Assembly (NCBI RefSeq): GCF_016056375.1
Contig: NZ_JAEDAE010000002.1
Location: forward strand, 620,001 to 684,000
From: Hymenobacter negativus
Lineage (GTDB): Bacteria > Bacteroidota > Bacteroidia > Cytophagales > Hymenobacteraceae
DNA: 64,000 nt
Direction: 5' to 3'
In this document: positions 19,750 to 29,700 of the stretch, in pieces
How positions within the stretch are numbered: position 1 is the first letter of the stretch
How the letters are laid out: every line of letters starts with the position of its first letter
Notes under the pieces: generated by a model
What the model was told of the DNA's origin: nothing
The model's input: only the letters and a program-made list of their open reading frames with translations
The model's database searches: none
Made by a program: the position numbers and the translations under genes

Positions 19750-21651
19750 CTAAGCTGATTTCAGCTTCAGCGTTTTATTTTCTGGACCATAGAATTCGCC
19801 GATGCAATACTTGTCAACGTTCAGCGACTCATCTATCATAGAGGTCGAAAAAATAATCTGGTGCTCAACGTCGAACTGCTCCGAGAGGGAAACAACACTC
19901 CGCTGAAATCTTTTGCTGCGCTCAGGCTGCATGCCCTTATCTTCCATGTTATCGCACATAACTAGGCGAGGGTAACGGAAGAAGGGATTTTCTAGCGAGG
20001 CAAAGAAAATCCCAAAAAGCGCGCAATTCTTAGCGTAGACTACGGAGCTAGCAGAGAAGTTATTTCGACCGTCGACGGCAAATGTGTTTTTAGAAAAGTC
20101 GACCTCTACACGGCTGGCATTGGCAAAACCGGCTTCATAATGGCCATCCTGTTTAAGCAGGCTGACGGCGAATCTGCTAATTGAATTAAGCGCAATCGAT
20201 GAGTTACGGCGTTGCTTTTCGTGTTTCAATTGGATGATATCATCTAATTCCGCAATCTGTCGCTTGGCATCTTCAATTTTGCGCCGGGCAGCATCCAGCA
20301 GCTTCATTACATTGATTTGCTGTTCCAGAAACTGACGCTGTGCCTGCAGATTCCCTTTTCTAATGAGAAGCTTATCAATCTGTTCATCTCGGGAAGACTG
20401 GCTTTTGTTGATAAACGCATCGTAGTTGCGTTGTAAAAGCCTGGCGTTTGAGCGAAGGTTCGGGATAGCATTTTCGAGCAGCTCTTTTCTGGAAATCTTG
20501 TCGACCAGTAATCCAGTTGATTCTTTTAATTGGAGTTCGAGTTCTTGGCGCATACGCATGGCCTGCGTCTGCTTGGCCTCGGGGGGAAGGGGCTGGTCAC
20601 ACAGGATGCAATTATTTTCTGGCTGCTGGTCCCGAACTAATGCTTCTAAGCAGTGTGGGCATTGGGTGATGGGCAATTGCCCTAGAATTCGGCGGGTTTC
20701 AATTGACTCATTGAGGGCCGAAACCCGATGCTTTAAGCTGGCAATAAAGTCTTCGGAATCCTGTACATCCAAAACGATTTTTTCGAGCTCCTGCAAGGAA
20801 CTACCGAGGGCGTTTTTGGCATCCGACAGGGTTTTATTGAGCTCGGCAACATTTGTGTCAATCTTCTTGACTTTTAAGGTTGTGCTATCGGCTGCAACCT
20901 GCGCGTTGATGGAATCAACTTCCTGCAGAAGCTCCTGAAGCTGAATTTCCAGCTCGCTAATTGTTGTAGACTGGCCAGCCACCTTCATTACGGAAAGCAA
21001 CCCACGGTGCTCACTCGTGTAATCGGCCAACTCTTTTTGCAGACGGCTGCGGTTTATCTGGGCGCTGTACAGCTCATTATCATAGATGCCCAACAGCAAA
21101 TCACCAGTAGCCTTGCGGGTAAGCGGCGGGTCAAACTTCTCGTCTATCATCAACGACGTGAAGTTGGTGGCTTGGTCGATAAAGAGCAGGCGCAACACCT
21201 GGTGCATGGTGATATTGCTTTCGTCTTCGGTCTTGACCTCGGGAAAGCCAATCGCCCGGAACATTAACTGCGAAAAGCTTTCCTTGGTGGCCGTACGGCG
21301 GCCTCCGTATTCTTCCCAGCCGATTGCCGAAGCTAATGCTTCAGGGAGAGGCCCCCAGAAAATATCAATTGGTGGCGGGTATACAGCTATTTTGCGGCGC
21401 AGTGTGAAGACAGCGCCAAATGTTTCAACTTCGGCATACACGTCATCGCAGGACTTTGCGTCTTCGGTCCACTGGGTGTACTCGCCGCCCAGGACGTAGA
21501 ACAGCATGTTCATCACCGTGGATTTGCCGGAGCCATTTTCGCCGCGGATGATGTTCACGCCACGATGAAACGAAGCTTGAAATACTTGCTTCCCAGCCTT
21601 ATAAACTTGAAGCTCTCGAACGAAGAGGCTTGGGGCGAGCTTTTGCATCAT
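19750..21651 (-). CDS. Rad50/SMC-like ABC ATPase of an ABC-three-component-like system
   Basis: 633 aa. Walker A GENGSGKST at residues 37-45; a long coiled-coil midsection (~195-330 and ~360-480) broken by a zinc-hook-like pair CPHC (331-334) and CILC (348-351); a C-terminal ATPase half with VMCDNMEDKG as the Walker B region, where the usual DE is replaced by DNMED. This is the architecture of small Rad50-type ATPases in conflict systems, not of housekeeping SbcC/RecN. It is the last gene of a tight four-gene minus-strand operon (spacings 2, 1 and 4 nt). It probably senses or handles foreign nucleic acid and licenses the partner proteins. Confidence 0.82.
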   Translation of the reverse strand: MMQKLAPSLFVRELQVYKAGKQVFQASFHRGVNIIRGENGSGKSTVMNMLFYVLGGEYTQWTEDAKSCDDVYAEVETFGAVFTLRRKIAVYPPPIDIFWGPLPEALASAIGWEEYGGRRTATKESFSQLMFRAIGFPEVKTEDESNITMHQVLRLLFIDQATNFTSLMIDEKFDPPLTRKATGDLLLGIYDNELYSAQINRSRLQKELADYTSEHRGLLSVMKVAGQSTTISELEIQLQELLQEVDSINAQVAADSTTLKVKKIDTNVAELNKTLSDAKNALGSSLQELEKIVLDVQDSEDFIASLKHRVSALNESIETRRILGQLPITQCPHCLEALVRDQQPENNCILCDQPLPPEAKQTQAMRMRQELELQLKESTGLLVDKISRKELLENAIPNLRSNARLLQRNYDAFINKSQSSRDEQIDKLLIRKGNLQAQRQFLEQQINVMKLLDAARRKIEDAKRQIAELDDIIQLKHEKQRRNSSIALNSISRFAVSLLKQDGHYEAGFANASRVEVDFSKNTFAVDGRNNFSASSVVYAKNCALFGIFFASLENPFFRYPRLVMCDNMEDKGMQPERSKRFQRSVVSLSEQFDVEHQIIFSTSMIDESLNVDKYCIGEFYGPENKTLKLKSA

Positions 21652-21655
21652 GCAC

Positions 21656-22132
21656 CTAGAATAATTTAGAACGTTCTTTTAGCCCAATCGAGCCTTCGTA
21701 AGGCATTTTGAGCAGCACTTGGTTGACAAACTCGGCCAGCACAGCGTTTTCTATCGGCTGAGAAACAAGCATATCGATTTCCTCACCAAAAAATTTATCG
21801 GAGAGCTTAACCTCACCCTTGCGATACAGAAGAGGGTCGATAAAAGCGTAGGCAGACATTGCCTGGAGGGCAGAGTCCTGGTAGCCTTGCAGCTGGCGGA
21901 ACACAATTGGCCCGTTGTAGACGTCCTCGTAGGGGTTAACCTTGAAAAGCTTGCGGTAGCTTCTGTACTCTAAGGGCAACTGCATCTTGGTTATCTCACC
22001 TGGAAAGACCACGAAATAATCAATCAGCTTGATGTGTTCGGTGGCGTAACTTTTATCCTTGGTGAGATAGAGCAGTTTGAGGAATCGGCAGACGGCATGG
22101 TATAGGTCGAAGGCAGGGTGGTAGACTAGCAT
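21656..22132 (-). CDS. ABC-three-component middle-component-like protein
   Basis: 158 aa, all-alpha/beta small protein (YHPAFDLYHAVCRFLKLL at the N-terminus; a DYFVVFP segment near 40-47). Size, helical N-terminus and position between the Rad50-like ATPase and a larger partner match the middle component (MC) of ABC-3C systems, a set described by comparative genomics. The exact MC subtype is not assigned. The start ATG 22132 lies 1 nt after the upstream gene's stop, so translational coupling is likely. Confidence 0.65.
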   Translation of the reverse strand: MLVYHPAFDLYHAVCRFLKLLYLTKDKSYATEHIKLIDYFVVFPGEITKMQLPLEYRSYRKLFKVNPYEDVYNGPIVFRQLQGYQDSALQAMSAYAFIDPLLYRKGEVKLSDKFFGEEIDMLVSQPIENAVLAEFVNQVLLKMPYEGSIGLKERSKLF

Positions 22133-22133
22133 G

Positions 22134-22733
22134 TTAGTGCCATTTTATGTGGCAATTCCCTGTCAGAAAGTAAAGCATGCCGCATATTTCGTCCTTATAC
22201 AAGTCGAGTACGTTGCTGCCAAGCTTCTCTTCCAAGTAGATGTACACATGCTCTTCGACGAGGTACATGACCTGCTGCGCTGGTAGTCCAGCTACGATGG
22301 AGGGGTAAACGTGTTGCTCAAAACAAGCATACGTTTCGACCAGCAAAATAGCATACATTTTCTGCGCAGCCTCGGAAAACTGGTGTTTTGTGAGGTGTTT
22401 TACGAACATTTCCTTGGTCTTGACGGCGAAGCCATAAAGGGAGCTGTAGCCTCCCAGAACCAGTTTTTGCTCCAAACCAATGACTTCTACCTCGTCCTCC
22501 GCCAAAGTGGAGTAGTGTTCGAGCTTGTCAATCAGGGGCCGGTGGCCACCCAAATTTTGCGCGCGCTCCTCCAGGTACTGCATGCCCAGCTCGACCAGCT
22601 TGTTGCTCCAAGCGGCGCTACGACTAGAATAGTTGTTGATAGTCGTTTCGTGGCGAATGTCACGGCCGGCGTTGTCGCGGCCAGCACGTATGTCATCCTG
22701 GGACGTGCGAGTGCCCGGCGGTACTCCGAACAT
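22134..22733 (-). CDS. ABC-three-component C-terminal-component-like protein with IRAG motif
   Basis: 199 aa. Residues 14-26 carry DIRAGRDNAGRDI, a short Gly/Asp repeat of predicted beta-strand/turn type. After a linker, residues ~38-199 are a helical domain (LVELGMQYLEERAQ; LLVETYACFEQHVYP; VLDLYKDEICGMLYFL), resembling the C-terminal domain subunits of ABC-3C systems. Almost the same motif is found in the 62-aa membrane protein encoded just upstream, which suggests the two interact. It is flanked by overlapping-range spacings within one operon. No catalytic residues were recognised. Confidence 0.65.
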   Translation of the reverse strand: MFGVPPGTRTSQDDIRAGRDNAGRDIRHETTINNYSSRSAAWSNKLVELGMQYLEERAQNLGGHRPLIDKLEHYSTLAEDEVEVIGLEQKLVLGGYSSLYGFAVKTKEMFVKHLTKHQFSEAAQKMYAILLVETYACFEQHVYPSIVAGLPAQQVMYLVEEHVYIYLEEKLGSNVLDLYKDEICGMLYFLTGNCHIKWH

Positions 22734-22735
22734 CT

Positions 22736-22924
22736 CTACTTCGTGTTCTTGTTGATGTCGCCACCCGCCACGTCGCCGCCGGCGCGGATGTTTTTCTGCG
22801 TCACATCATTGATGCGGCCAGAGTTGTGTGTATTACGATTCTGAATGACTTTGAAAGTAATAACGGCACCTGCTGCAAGAAGCGCGACTACAGCCAGCAG
22901 AATTTTGGTAAGATTGTCGTCCAT
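22736..22924 (-). CDS. Small membrane protein with IRAG motif (ABC-3C operon)
   Basis: 62 aa, first gene of the operon. An N-terminal membrane helix (residues ~7-26) is followed by a polar stretch and NIRAGGDVAGGDI at 45-57, matching DIRAGRDNAGRDI of the next protein in 9 of 13 positions. Only 2 nt separate the two genes. The layout predicts a membrane anchor exposing a beta-type motif that recruits the soluble component. It is too short for ordinary annotation cut-offs but its position and shared motif support it as real. Confidence 0.7.
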   Translation of the reverse strand: MDDNLTKILLAVVALLAAGAVITFKVIQNRNTHNSGRINDVTQKNIRAGGDVAGGDINKNTK

Positions 22925-23212
22925 AACAAGGGCGCGGAGGAAAGGAAATCGGAGGGGAATGCTAAGCGTTTGCTACCCAATCCATTTGCCAGAGTAGAAC
23001 AAATGGGGGCCTAAAGCCAAGCGGATAAGCGGTGGTTGTTACCACGGAGTAGCTTATACTTGCTGTATAATCGACAGTGGTTGCCACAAAGTAACTATAC
23101 TTTTTCCAGAATGAGTACACCGTTGCTGATATGAGTCACTTTTGGTGCCTCATGTTAACAGCGTTACACAGCCGAGGGTATTGAGGCGTGGCCACTGCCG
23201 CAGTGCTAGCGA
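22925..23212. promoter_or_regulatory. Divergent intergenic region: ABC-3C operon / hsdM
   Basis: About 290 nt between divergent defence operons. It holds GTGG...CCAC pairs around 23031-23045 and again near 23081, and is AT-rich from 23050 to 23130. No complete TAnnTTTG promoter was found, so operator and promoter positions are unassigned. Confidence 0.3.
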
Positions 23213-25393
23213 ATGCCGCAAGCACTTGGTTTTCAAAATTATGAATCAACATTAGTGGATACGATATTATTTGACCGGGTGCCTCGTCCCCAAACGTTTG
23301 AGGAGGACTTGTGGAAGGCAGCCGACCAGCTGCGGGTAAAAAGCAAGCTAAAGTCGAGCGAGTACGCGGCCCCACTGCTGGGGCTGTTTTTTCTGCGATA
23401 CGCCACCAACCGGTTTGAGAAGCTGCGGCTCAAGGCGGAGGCGCAGTTTGAGGAACAGACGGGGCGCAACCTGCTCACACGGGAGCAGATTTACACCCTC
23501 CTGATTGGCTACCGGCTGCCCGACGAGGCGCACTTTGACAAGGCACTGGTGGACCTGCCACGGGGCACCAACGTGCAGGAAAAAGTGGTGACGGCCATGC
23601 AGGCTTTTGAAGATGCCAACAACGTGGGGCTGACGGCGGGCCAGGACCCGCTGCGGCTGCCGCAGACGGCGTACCGCAATATTCCGGACGACGTGCTATC
23701 TGACATTATCCGCACGGTGGCCAAGGTACAGGCAGCGGAGGGCGACGTGTTCGGGCAGATTTACGAATACTTCCTGGGCAAGTTTGCGCTGAGCGAAGGG
23801 CAGAAGGGCGGCGAGTTCTACACGCCTACTTCGGTGGTGCGGCTGATAGTGGAGATACTGGAGCCACACACGGGGCTAATACTGGACCCGGCCTGCGGCA
23901 CGGGGGGCATGTTTGTGCAGTCGGCCAAGTTTGTGCGGAGCCACGAGGCGAAGGGGCACCTATCGATATACGGGCAGGAAAAGGTGCGCGAAACGGCAGA
24001 GCTGGCGCGGCTAAACCTGTTTGTGAACGGGTTGAAGAGCGACGTTCGGAACGTGGTAACGTCGCTGGCCGATACGGCCTACGAGGGCGACTACGCCGAC
24101 ACGGCGGGCAAGTTTGACTTCGTGATGGCCAACCCGCCGTTCAACGTGGACGGAGTGGGCGCGGCTGACGTGAACGGCCACCAGCTGTTTACCACCTACG
24201 GGCCGAAGCTGGCCGAGAAGGGCAAGGGCAAAACGGCCGAAACCTATGGCAACGCCAACTACCTGTGGGTGTCGCTGTTTGCAACGGCCTTGAAGCCCAC
24301 GGGGCGGGCGGGCTTCGTGATGCCCAACTCGGCGAGCGACGCACGCGGGGCCGAAGCAGAGGCCCGTGCCAAGCTGGTGGACGCCGGCATGGTGGATGTG
24401 ATGGTGACCGTGGCCTCAAACTTCTTCTACACGGTGACCCTACCGGTGACGCTGTGGTTTCTGGACCGGGCGAAAACCGACGAGACTCATCCGCGCCATG
24501 ACCAAATGCTGATGCTAGATGCGCGGCGCACCTACCAGCAGGTAACGCGCAAGCTGCGCGTGTTCACGGAGGCGCAGCAGCAGAACCTGACGGCGGTGGT
24601 GTGGCTGTACCGGGGCGAAACGGACAACTTCCGGGCCTTGCGGCAGCGCTACCTGGCGGCGCTGAAGGCATGGCGCGACACGGAGATAACCGACGACGCG
24701 GGCGAAACGCCGGTGACGTACCGGGGCATGGCGGCGCAGCGCGAAGCTTACGCCAACGCCCTGGTAGCCCTGGCCAGCCGGGCGGCCGACTGGAGGGCCG
24801 GCGTGGAAATGCTGCTGAGCGACGCGGCGCGGGAAGCCTTGCTGCCGCCCTACTGGGTTGAAGAGCTGGACGCGCTGCTGGCCCTGACGGGCGAGGCGCT
24901 GCCCGTCGACAAGGCGGGCGTGCAGGCGCTGGGGCAGCGGGCCGAGGCGCTGGTGAACTTCGCCGAAAAGAGCCTGCGGCCCGAGAAGGACAAGACCTGG
25001 GCGGGAGCCGGCCTGCGCGGGCTGCTGAAGCGGGCGGCCGAAGCCCGGGAGCTGCTGCTGTTTGTGCTGGAGCGGTGCGCGTACTTCGAGGCGCAGTTGG
25101 CGTGGCTGGATGGGCACTTCCCGGACGGGGAATACCGCGACGTGGAGGGGCTATGCTACCGGGCCAGCCGGGCCGACATTGCCAAGCAGCAGTACTCGCT
25201 TAACCCCGGCCGCTACGTGGGCGTGGCGCTGGAAGACGACGGGCGCACGCCGGAGGAGTTCCGCGAGTTTGTGGAAGCGCAGGCCGCCGACCTGGCGCGG
25301 CTACACCAGGAAGCCGACCAACTGCAAAGCGAGTTGGCTCAAGATATGGTGATACTGTTTATGGACGTTGTACGGGAGGAGGCAGCAGTATGA
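23213..25393 (+). CDS. hsdM: Type I restriction-modification DNA methyltransferase (M subunit)
   Basis: 726 aa N6-adenine methyltransferase. An N-terminal HsdM helical domain (EEDLWKAADQLRVKSKLKSSEYAAPLLGLFFLRY) leads into the Rossmann-like methylase with motif I DPACGTGGMF near residue 225 and catalytic motif IV NPPF near 306. The C-terminal ~250 residues extend beyond a minimal HsdM and contain helical coiled stretches (VEAQAADLARLHQEADQLQSEL) for HsdS/HsdR contact. The stop overlaps the hsdS start by 4 nt (ATGA type), a sign of coupled translation. Needed with HsdS to protect the host genome. Confidence 0.95.
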   Translation: MPQALGFQNYESTLVDTILFDRVPRPQTFEEDLWKAADQLRVKSKLKSSEYAAPLLGLFFLRYATNRFEKLRLKAEAQFEEQTGRNLLTREQIYTLLIGYRLPDEAHFDKALVDLPRGTNVQEKVVTAMQAFEDANNVGLTAGQDPLRLPQTAYRNIPDDVLSDIIRTVAKVQAAEGDVFGQIYEYFLGKFALSEGQKGGEFYTPTSVVRLIVEILEPHTGLILDPACGTGGMFVQSAKFVRSHEAKGHLSIYGQEKVRETAELARLNLFVNGLKSDVRNVVTSLADTAYEGDYADTAGKFDFVMANPPFNVDGVGAADVNGHQLFTTYGPKLAEKGKGKTAETYGNANYLWVSLFATALKPTGRAGFVMPNSASDARGAEAEARAKLVDAGMVDVMVTVASNFFYTVTLPVTLWFLDRAKTDETHPRHDQMLMLDARRTYQQVTRKLRVFTEAQQQNLTAVVWLYRGETDNFRALRQRYLAALKAWRDTEITDDAGETPVTYRGMAAQREAYANALVALASRAADWRAGVEMLLSDAAREALLPPYWVEELDALLALTGEALPVDKAGVQALGQRAEALVNFAEKSLRPEKDKTWAGAGLRGLLKRAAEARELLLFVLERCAYFEAQLAWLDGHFPDGEYRDVEGLCYRASRADIAKQQYSLNPGRYVGVALEDDGRTPEEFREFVEAQAADLARLHQEADQLQSELAQDMVILFMDVVREEAAV

Positions 25394-26664
25394 AATGGCC
25401 TGAGGTAGAGCTTGGAGAAGCGGTTGTATTCGGCCCAAAAACAAAGTTGCAGAAAGGCCAACCGTATGCCTTTGTCGGGATGCAAGACATTAATCCGATT
25501 GATAATTTCGTCTACTCTTATTCAGACGAGATATTCGACGGACAAGGCGGCGCAAAATTCAGCAACGGTCAGATTCTGTTTGCTAGAATTACACCGTGCT
25601 TAGAAAATAGAAAAATTGCGCAAGTCAAACTAGGAGAAGGAGGCACAGGGTTTGGGTCAACGGAGTTTTTTGTTTTTGATGAAAAAGAAGAAGTCAGTGA
25701 CATAAACTATCTGCTTTATTTATTAAAAACGGACTACGTAATCAATCATGCTATTGGTAGCATGGTCGGCGCGAGTGGTCGGCAACGTGCTGACTGGCAG
25801 TATTTCAAAAACATTAAAATACCCTTGCCTCCATTACATCTGCAACGGCAGATAGCGGCGGTGTTAGGGCGCTACGACTCACTGCTGGAGAACTACCAGG
25901 TGCAAATAGCAACGTTACAAGCGTTGGCGCATGAGGTGTACCGGGAATGGTTTGTGCGCGGGCGCGGGCTGGGAGTAATAGTTGGGGTTGAGAAAGAATT
26001 ACCAGTAGGATGGCGAAAAGGAAAGCTACGCGAGGTATTAGATTTCTATATCGGCGGAGGCTGGGGTCAAGACGAACCCGATGACGCCCACACAGTAGGC
26101 GGCCACGTCGTGCGTGGCACAGACATTCCGAACCTGAAAAAGGGCCAGGTAAATCTAGATGTGTACCGCTACCACAAAGCATCTAATATGGCCAGCCGGG
26201 AGCTACGGGCAGGCGACATTGTATTTGAGGTGTCGGGCGGCAGTACAGACCAAGGCCTGGGTCGCAACGTGCTGATTACCGATGAAGCCCTGGCAAAATT
26301 CGGGGACAAGGTGATGCCGGCGAGCTTTTGTAAGCTAATCAGGGCAGACCAAGTGAAAATCAGCCCCTATTACCTGCAACAGCTGCTTGACCATTTGCTT
26401 GAAACGCAAGAAATGGCACAGTTTGAAGTGCAGAGCACGGGCATCAGCAACTTTCAGTTTGAGGACTTTATCGACTACCAGCCGGTAATTATTCCGGCGA
26501 TGGAGGCGATGAATCGATTTGATAAGCTGGTCGGTCCAATGTACAAGAAAATCGGAATCCTGAGTACCCAAATGGCGACCCTCCGCGCCACCCGCGACGC
26601 GCTATTGCCCCGGCTATTGAGTGGCCAGCTGGCAGTTGAGGCTTTGGAAACCGCAGAAATTTAG
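25390..26664 (+). CDS. hsdS: Type I restriction-modification specificity subunit
   Basis: 424 aa with the usual two target-recognition domains (about 1-155 and 215-370), each followed by a helical spacer. The first ends in PLPPLHLQRQIAAVLGRYDSLL and the second in the C-terminal LSTQMATLRATRDALLPRLLSGQL segment. It sets the bipartite DNA target of the complex. The second half (26000-26500) has lower GC than hsdM and hsdR, as expected if TRDs are exchanged by recombination. The recognition sequence cannot be predicted here. Confidence 0.93.
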   Translation: MKWPEVELGEAVVFGPKTKLQKGQPYAFVGMQDINPIDNFVYSYSDEIFDGQGGAKFSNGQILFARITPCLENRKIAQVKLGEGGTGFGSTEFFVFDEKEEVSDINYLLYLLKTDYVINHAIGSMVGASGRQRADWQYFKNIKIPLPPLHLQRQIAAVLGRYDSLLENYQVQIATLQALAHEVYREWFVRGRGLGVIVGVEKELPVGWRKGKLREVLDFYIGGGWGQDEPDDAHTVGGHVVRGTDIPNLKKGQVNLDVYRYHKASNMASRELRAGDIVFEVSGGSTDQGLGRNVLITDEALAKFGDKVMPASFCKLIRADQVKISPYYLQQLLDHLLETQEMAQFEVQSTGISNFQFEDFIDYQPVIIPAMEAMNRFDKLVGPMYKKIGILSTQMATLRATRDALLPRLLSGQLAVEALETAEI

Positions 26665-26710
26665 CAGTCGCACCTAGTTCGTATTTATTGATTGTTTTTC
26701 TACCCAAAAC

Positions 26711-29700
26711 ATGGCTTTTATTTCAGAAGACGACATCGAGCGGGCATCCGTGAAGGTGTTGATGGAGGAGCTCCACTACGATGAGCACCTGAACCTGTAT
26801 GACCTGCACCTGAAAGACGAGGTGGCAGCAAATGCCAAGTTTGGGCGGGCCGACTCGCGGGACGTAGTGCGGTTGGGGCAACTGCGGGCCAGCCTACAGA
26901 AGCTGAACCCCCACGCCCCGGCCGCGGTGCTGGCCGAGGCGGAACGGCAGCTGACGGAAATCAAGCCCGGCAATACGTTTGACCGCAACAAGGCGGTGAC
27001 GAAGCTGCTGCAAGATGGCGTGAGCCTGCCAGGAGCCAAAAACGCGGCGGGCGAATCCGTGAACACGCGGGTGCGGTACGTGGATTTTGACCACCCGGCC
27101 AACAACCACTTCGCGGTGGTGCAGCAGCTGACAATACGCGGCAAGAAGACACGGCGGCCCGACCTGCTGGTGTTTGTGAATGGCTTGCCGCTGGTGTTCG
27201 TGGAGCTAAAAAACAGCACGGAGGAAACCCGCCAAGCCTACGACAAGAACCTGACCGACTACCGGCGCGACATCGAGCGGCTGTTTGACTTCAACCTGGT
27301 GGTGGTGCTGAGCAATGCCCTGGTGACGAAGGTGGGCAGCCACACGTCGGACTGGGAGCATTTCTTTAACTGGGAGCGGGATGATGAGGAAGAGCCGGCC
27401 GCCGTGGCGAAAGGCGAAGTAGACGTGGTGCGGGTGATGCAGACGTTATTTCAGAAAGAAACGCTGCTGGATTTGCTCGACAACTTCGTGTTGTTCTACG
27501 CCGGCCGGCAGAAGATAGTAGCTAAGAACCACCAGTACCTGGGCGTGAACCTAGCGGTGGACGCCTTAACTCGTCGGCAGGAGCTGGCGGGCAAGCTGGG
27601 GGTGTTCTGGCACACCCAGGGCTCGGGCAAGAGCTTTTCGATGGCCTACTTCGTGCAGAAGGTGCGGCGCACGGTGCCGGGAGGCGCGGAGCTGAAGTTT
27701 GTGATGGTGACGGACCGCGACGACCTGGAGGAGCAGCTGTGGAAGACGTTTGTACGGGCCGGGATGCTGAGCGACGACCGCAAGGCCCCCGAATCCCGCG
27801 CCAAGAGTGGCGAACACCTGGGCAAGCTGGTGCGGGCGGACGCACCGGTCATGTTTACGCTGATACAGAAGTTTAAGAATCCGAGCGGGCGCGGCGGGGC
27901 GGGCTTTCCGCAGCTGACGCCAGCCGCCGATTCAGGACTAAAAGGGGGCGAAAGCAACTACGTGGTGCTGGTGGATGAGGCGCACCGGAGCCAGTACAAC
28001 GACCTGGGCGAGAACCTGCGCCGGGCGTTTCCGGGGGCCAGCTATCTGGCCTTCACGGGTACTCCCCTGCTCGACGCGGTGCAGACGACACGGGAATGGT
28101 TTGGGGGCTACGTGAGCCAGTACAACTTTCAGCAGAGTGTGCTGGATGGCTCGACGGTGCCCCTGTTCTACCACAACCGGGTGCCGAAGATGGAGCTGCA
28201 AAACGATGCGCTCAACGAGGAGTTTGCGGAGATAATGGCCGATGAGGAACTGAGTGAGGAGCAGCAGGAAACTCTGACGCGCAAGTACGCCAGCGTGATG
28301 ACGGTGCTGACTGACAGTGACCGTCTGGATGCAGTAGCGCAGGATATTGTGGGCCACTTCCCCAACCGGGGCTACCTGGGCAAGGGCATGGTGGTGAGCC
28401 TGGATAAACCTACGGCGGTACGGATGTACGACAAAGTGCAGGCCCGCTGGAAGCTGAAGCAGCGCGAGGTGCAGAAGGCGCTGAACGCAGCGGCCGACGG
28501 TAGCGAAGAGCAAGCAGAGCTAAAGCGGCGGCGTAAGTGGATGCAGGAAACGCAAATGGCCGTCATTGTAAGTGAGGAGGCCGAGGAAGAGCAGAAGTTT
28601 GACCGGCTAAGTCTGAATATCCGGCCGCATCGGGAGCTGATGAACAAAACCTGGGGCGACGACCACCAGACGATAGAAGACCGGTTTCGGGACCCTACCG
28701 ACAAGCTGCGGCTGGTGTTTGTGTGCGCTAAATGGCTGACGGGGTTTGACGCGCCAACGATTTCGACGCTGTATCTGGACAAGCCACTGCAAAACCACAC
28801 GCTGATGCAAACCATCGCCCGCGCCAACCGGGTGGCGGTGGCGCTGGATGCGAATGGCCACGTAGCGACGGACACCACCCTCTACCCGATTGCCAAGACG
28901 AATGGGCTCATCATGGACTACTACGGGCTAATGGACAGCAAGCGGCTGGAAAAGGCCCTGGTGCAGTACGCGAGCACGAAGCGAGTAGGTAGTGAGGGTG
29001 AGCCGGAAGGGCCCAAAGTGCCAGTGGAGGGCTTCGAGGTACTCCTAAGCTACCTGGACGCGGCGATTGAGGAGGCGGTTAAGTTTCTGGCAAAGCAAGG
29101 ACTGAGCTTGGACGAAGTGCTGAAGAGCGGGGCCACGTTTGACAAGCTGGGCCAGCTGGAAGACATGGCTGACCGGCTGGTGAAGACGGAGGAATTGAAG
29201 AAGGAATTTGGGGTGTACCAAACGGCGGTTACGTCGTTTTACCAAGCCTGCAAGCCGAATATTCTGACCGAGGAGCTATTGGTGGGCGGCGGGCCATACA
29301 AGGGCCGGTACCGGCGGCTGAAGGACGCGCTGGAGTACGTGCGCCGCATCATGCAGCAAGGCCAGGGCGACAGCAGTGACCTGGACGATGCTCACAAGCG
29401 GGTGCGGGAGTTGATTGACCCGTCTATCGTGGCGCAGGGCGACGGCAAAGGCTACCATATCGAGGCGCAGGGCCAGGAGCTGGATTTGAGCGGCATAGAC
29501 CTGGAGAAGCTGCAGGAGCGTTTCAACACACGGCCCCACAAGAACCTGGCGATAGCAGACATGGTAGCATTTCTGACCGATAAAGTGCAGGGGCTACTGA
29601 GTCGCAACGTGAGCCGGGTGGATTTGGCCGAGCGGCTGCACGAAATCATCCAGCGCTATAATACGGCCAGTAGTGACGTAACGGCTTTTTTCCAGGAGTT

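Noticed and set aside
19750-21651. Housekeeping SbcC or RecN
   Set aside because: Too short, no sbcD neighbour, and packed with ABC-3C-like partners.
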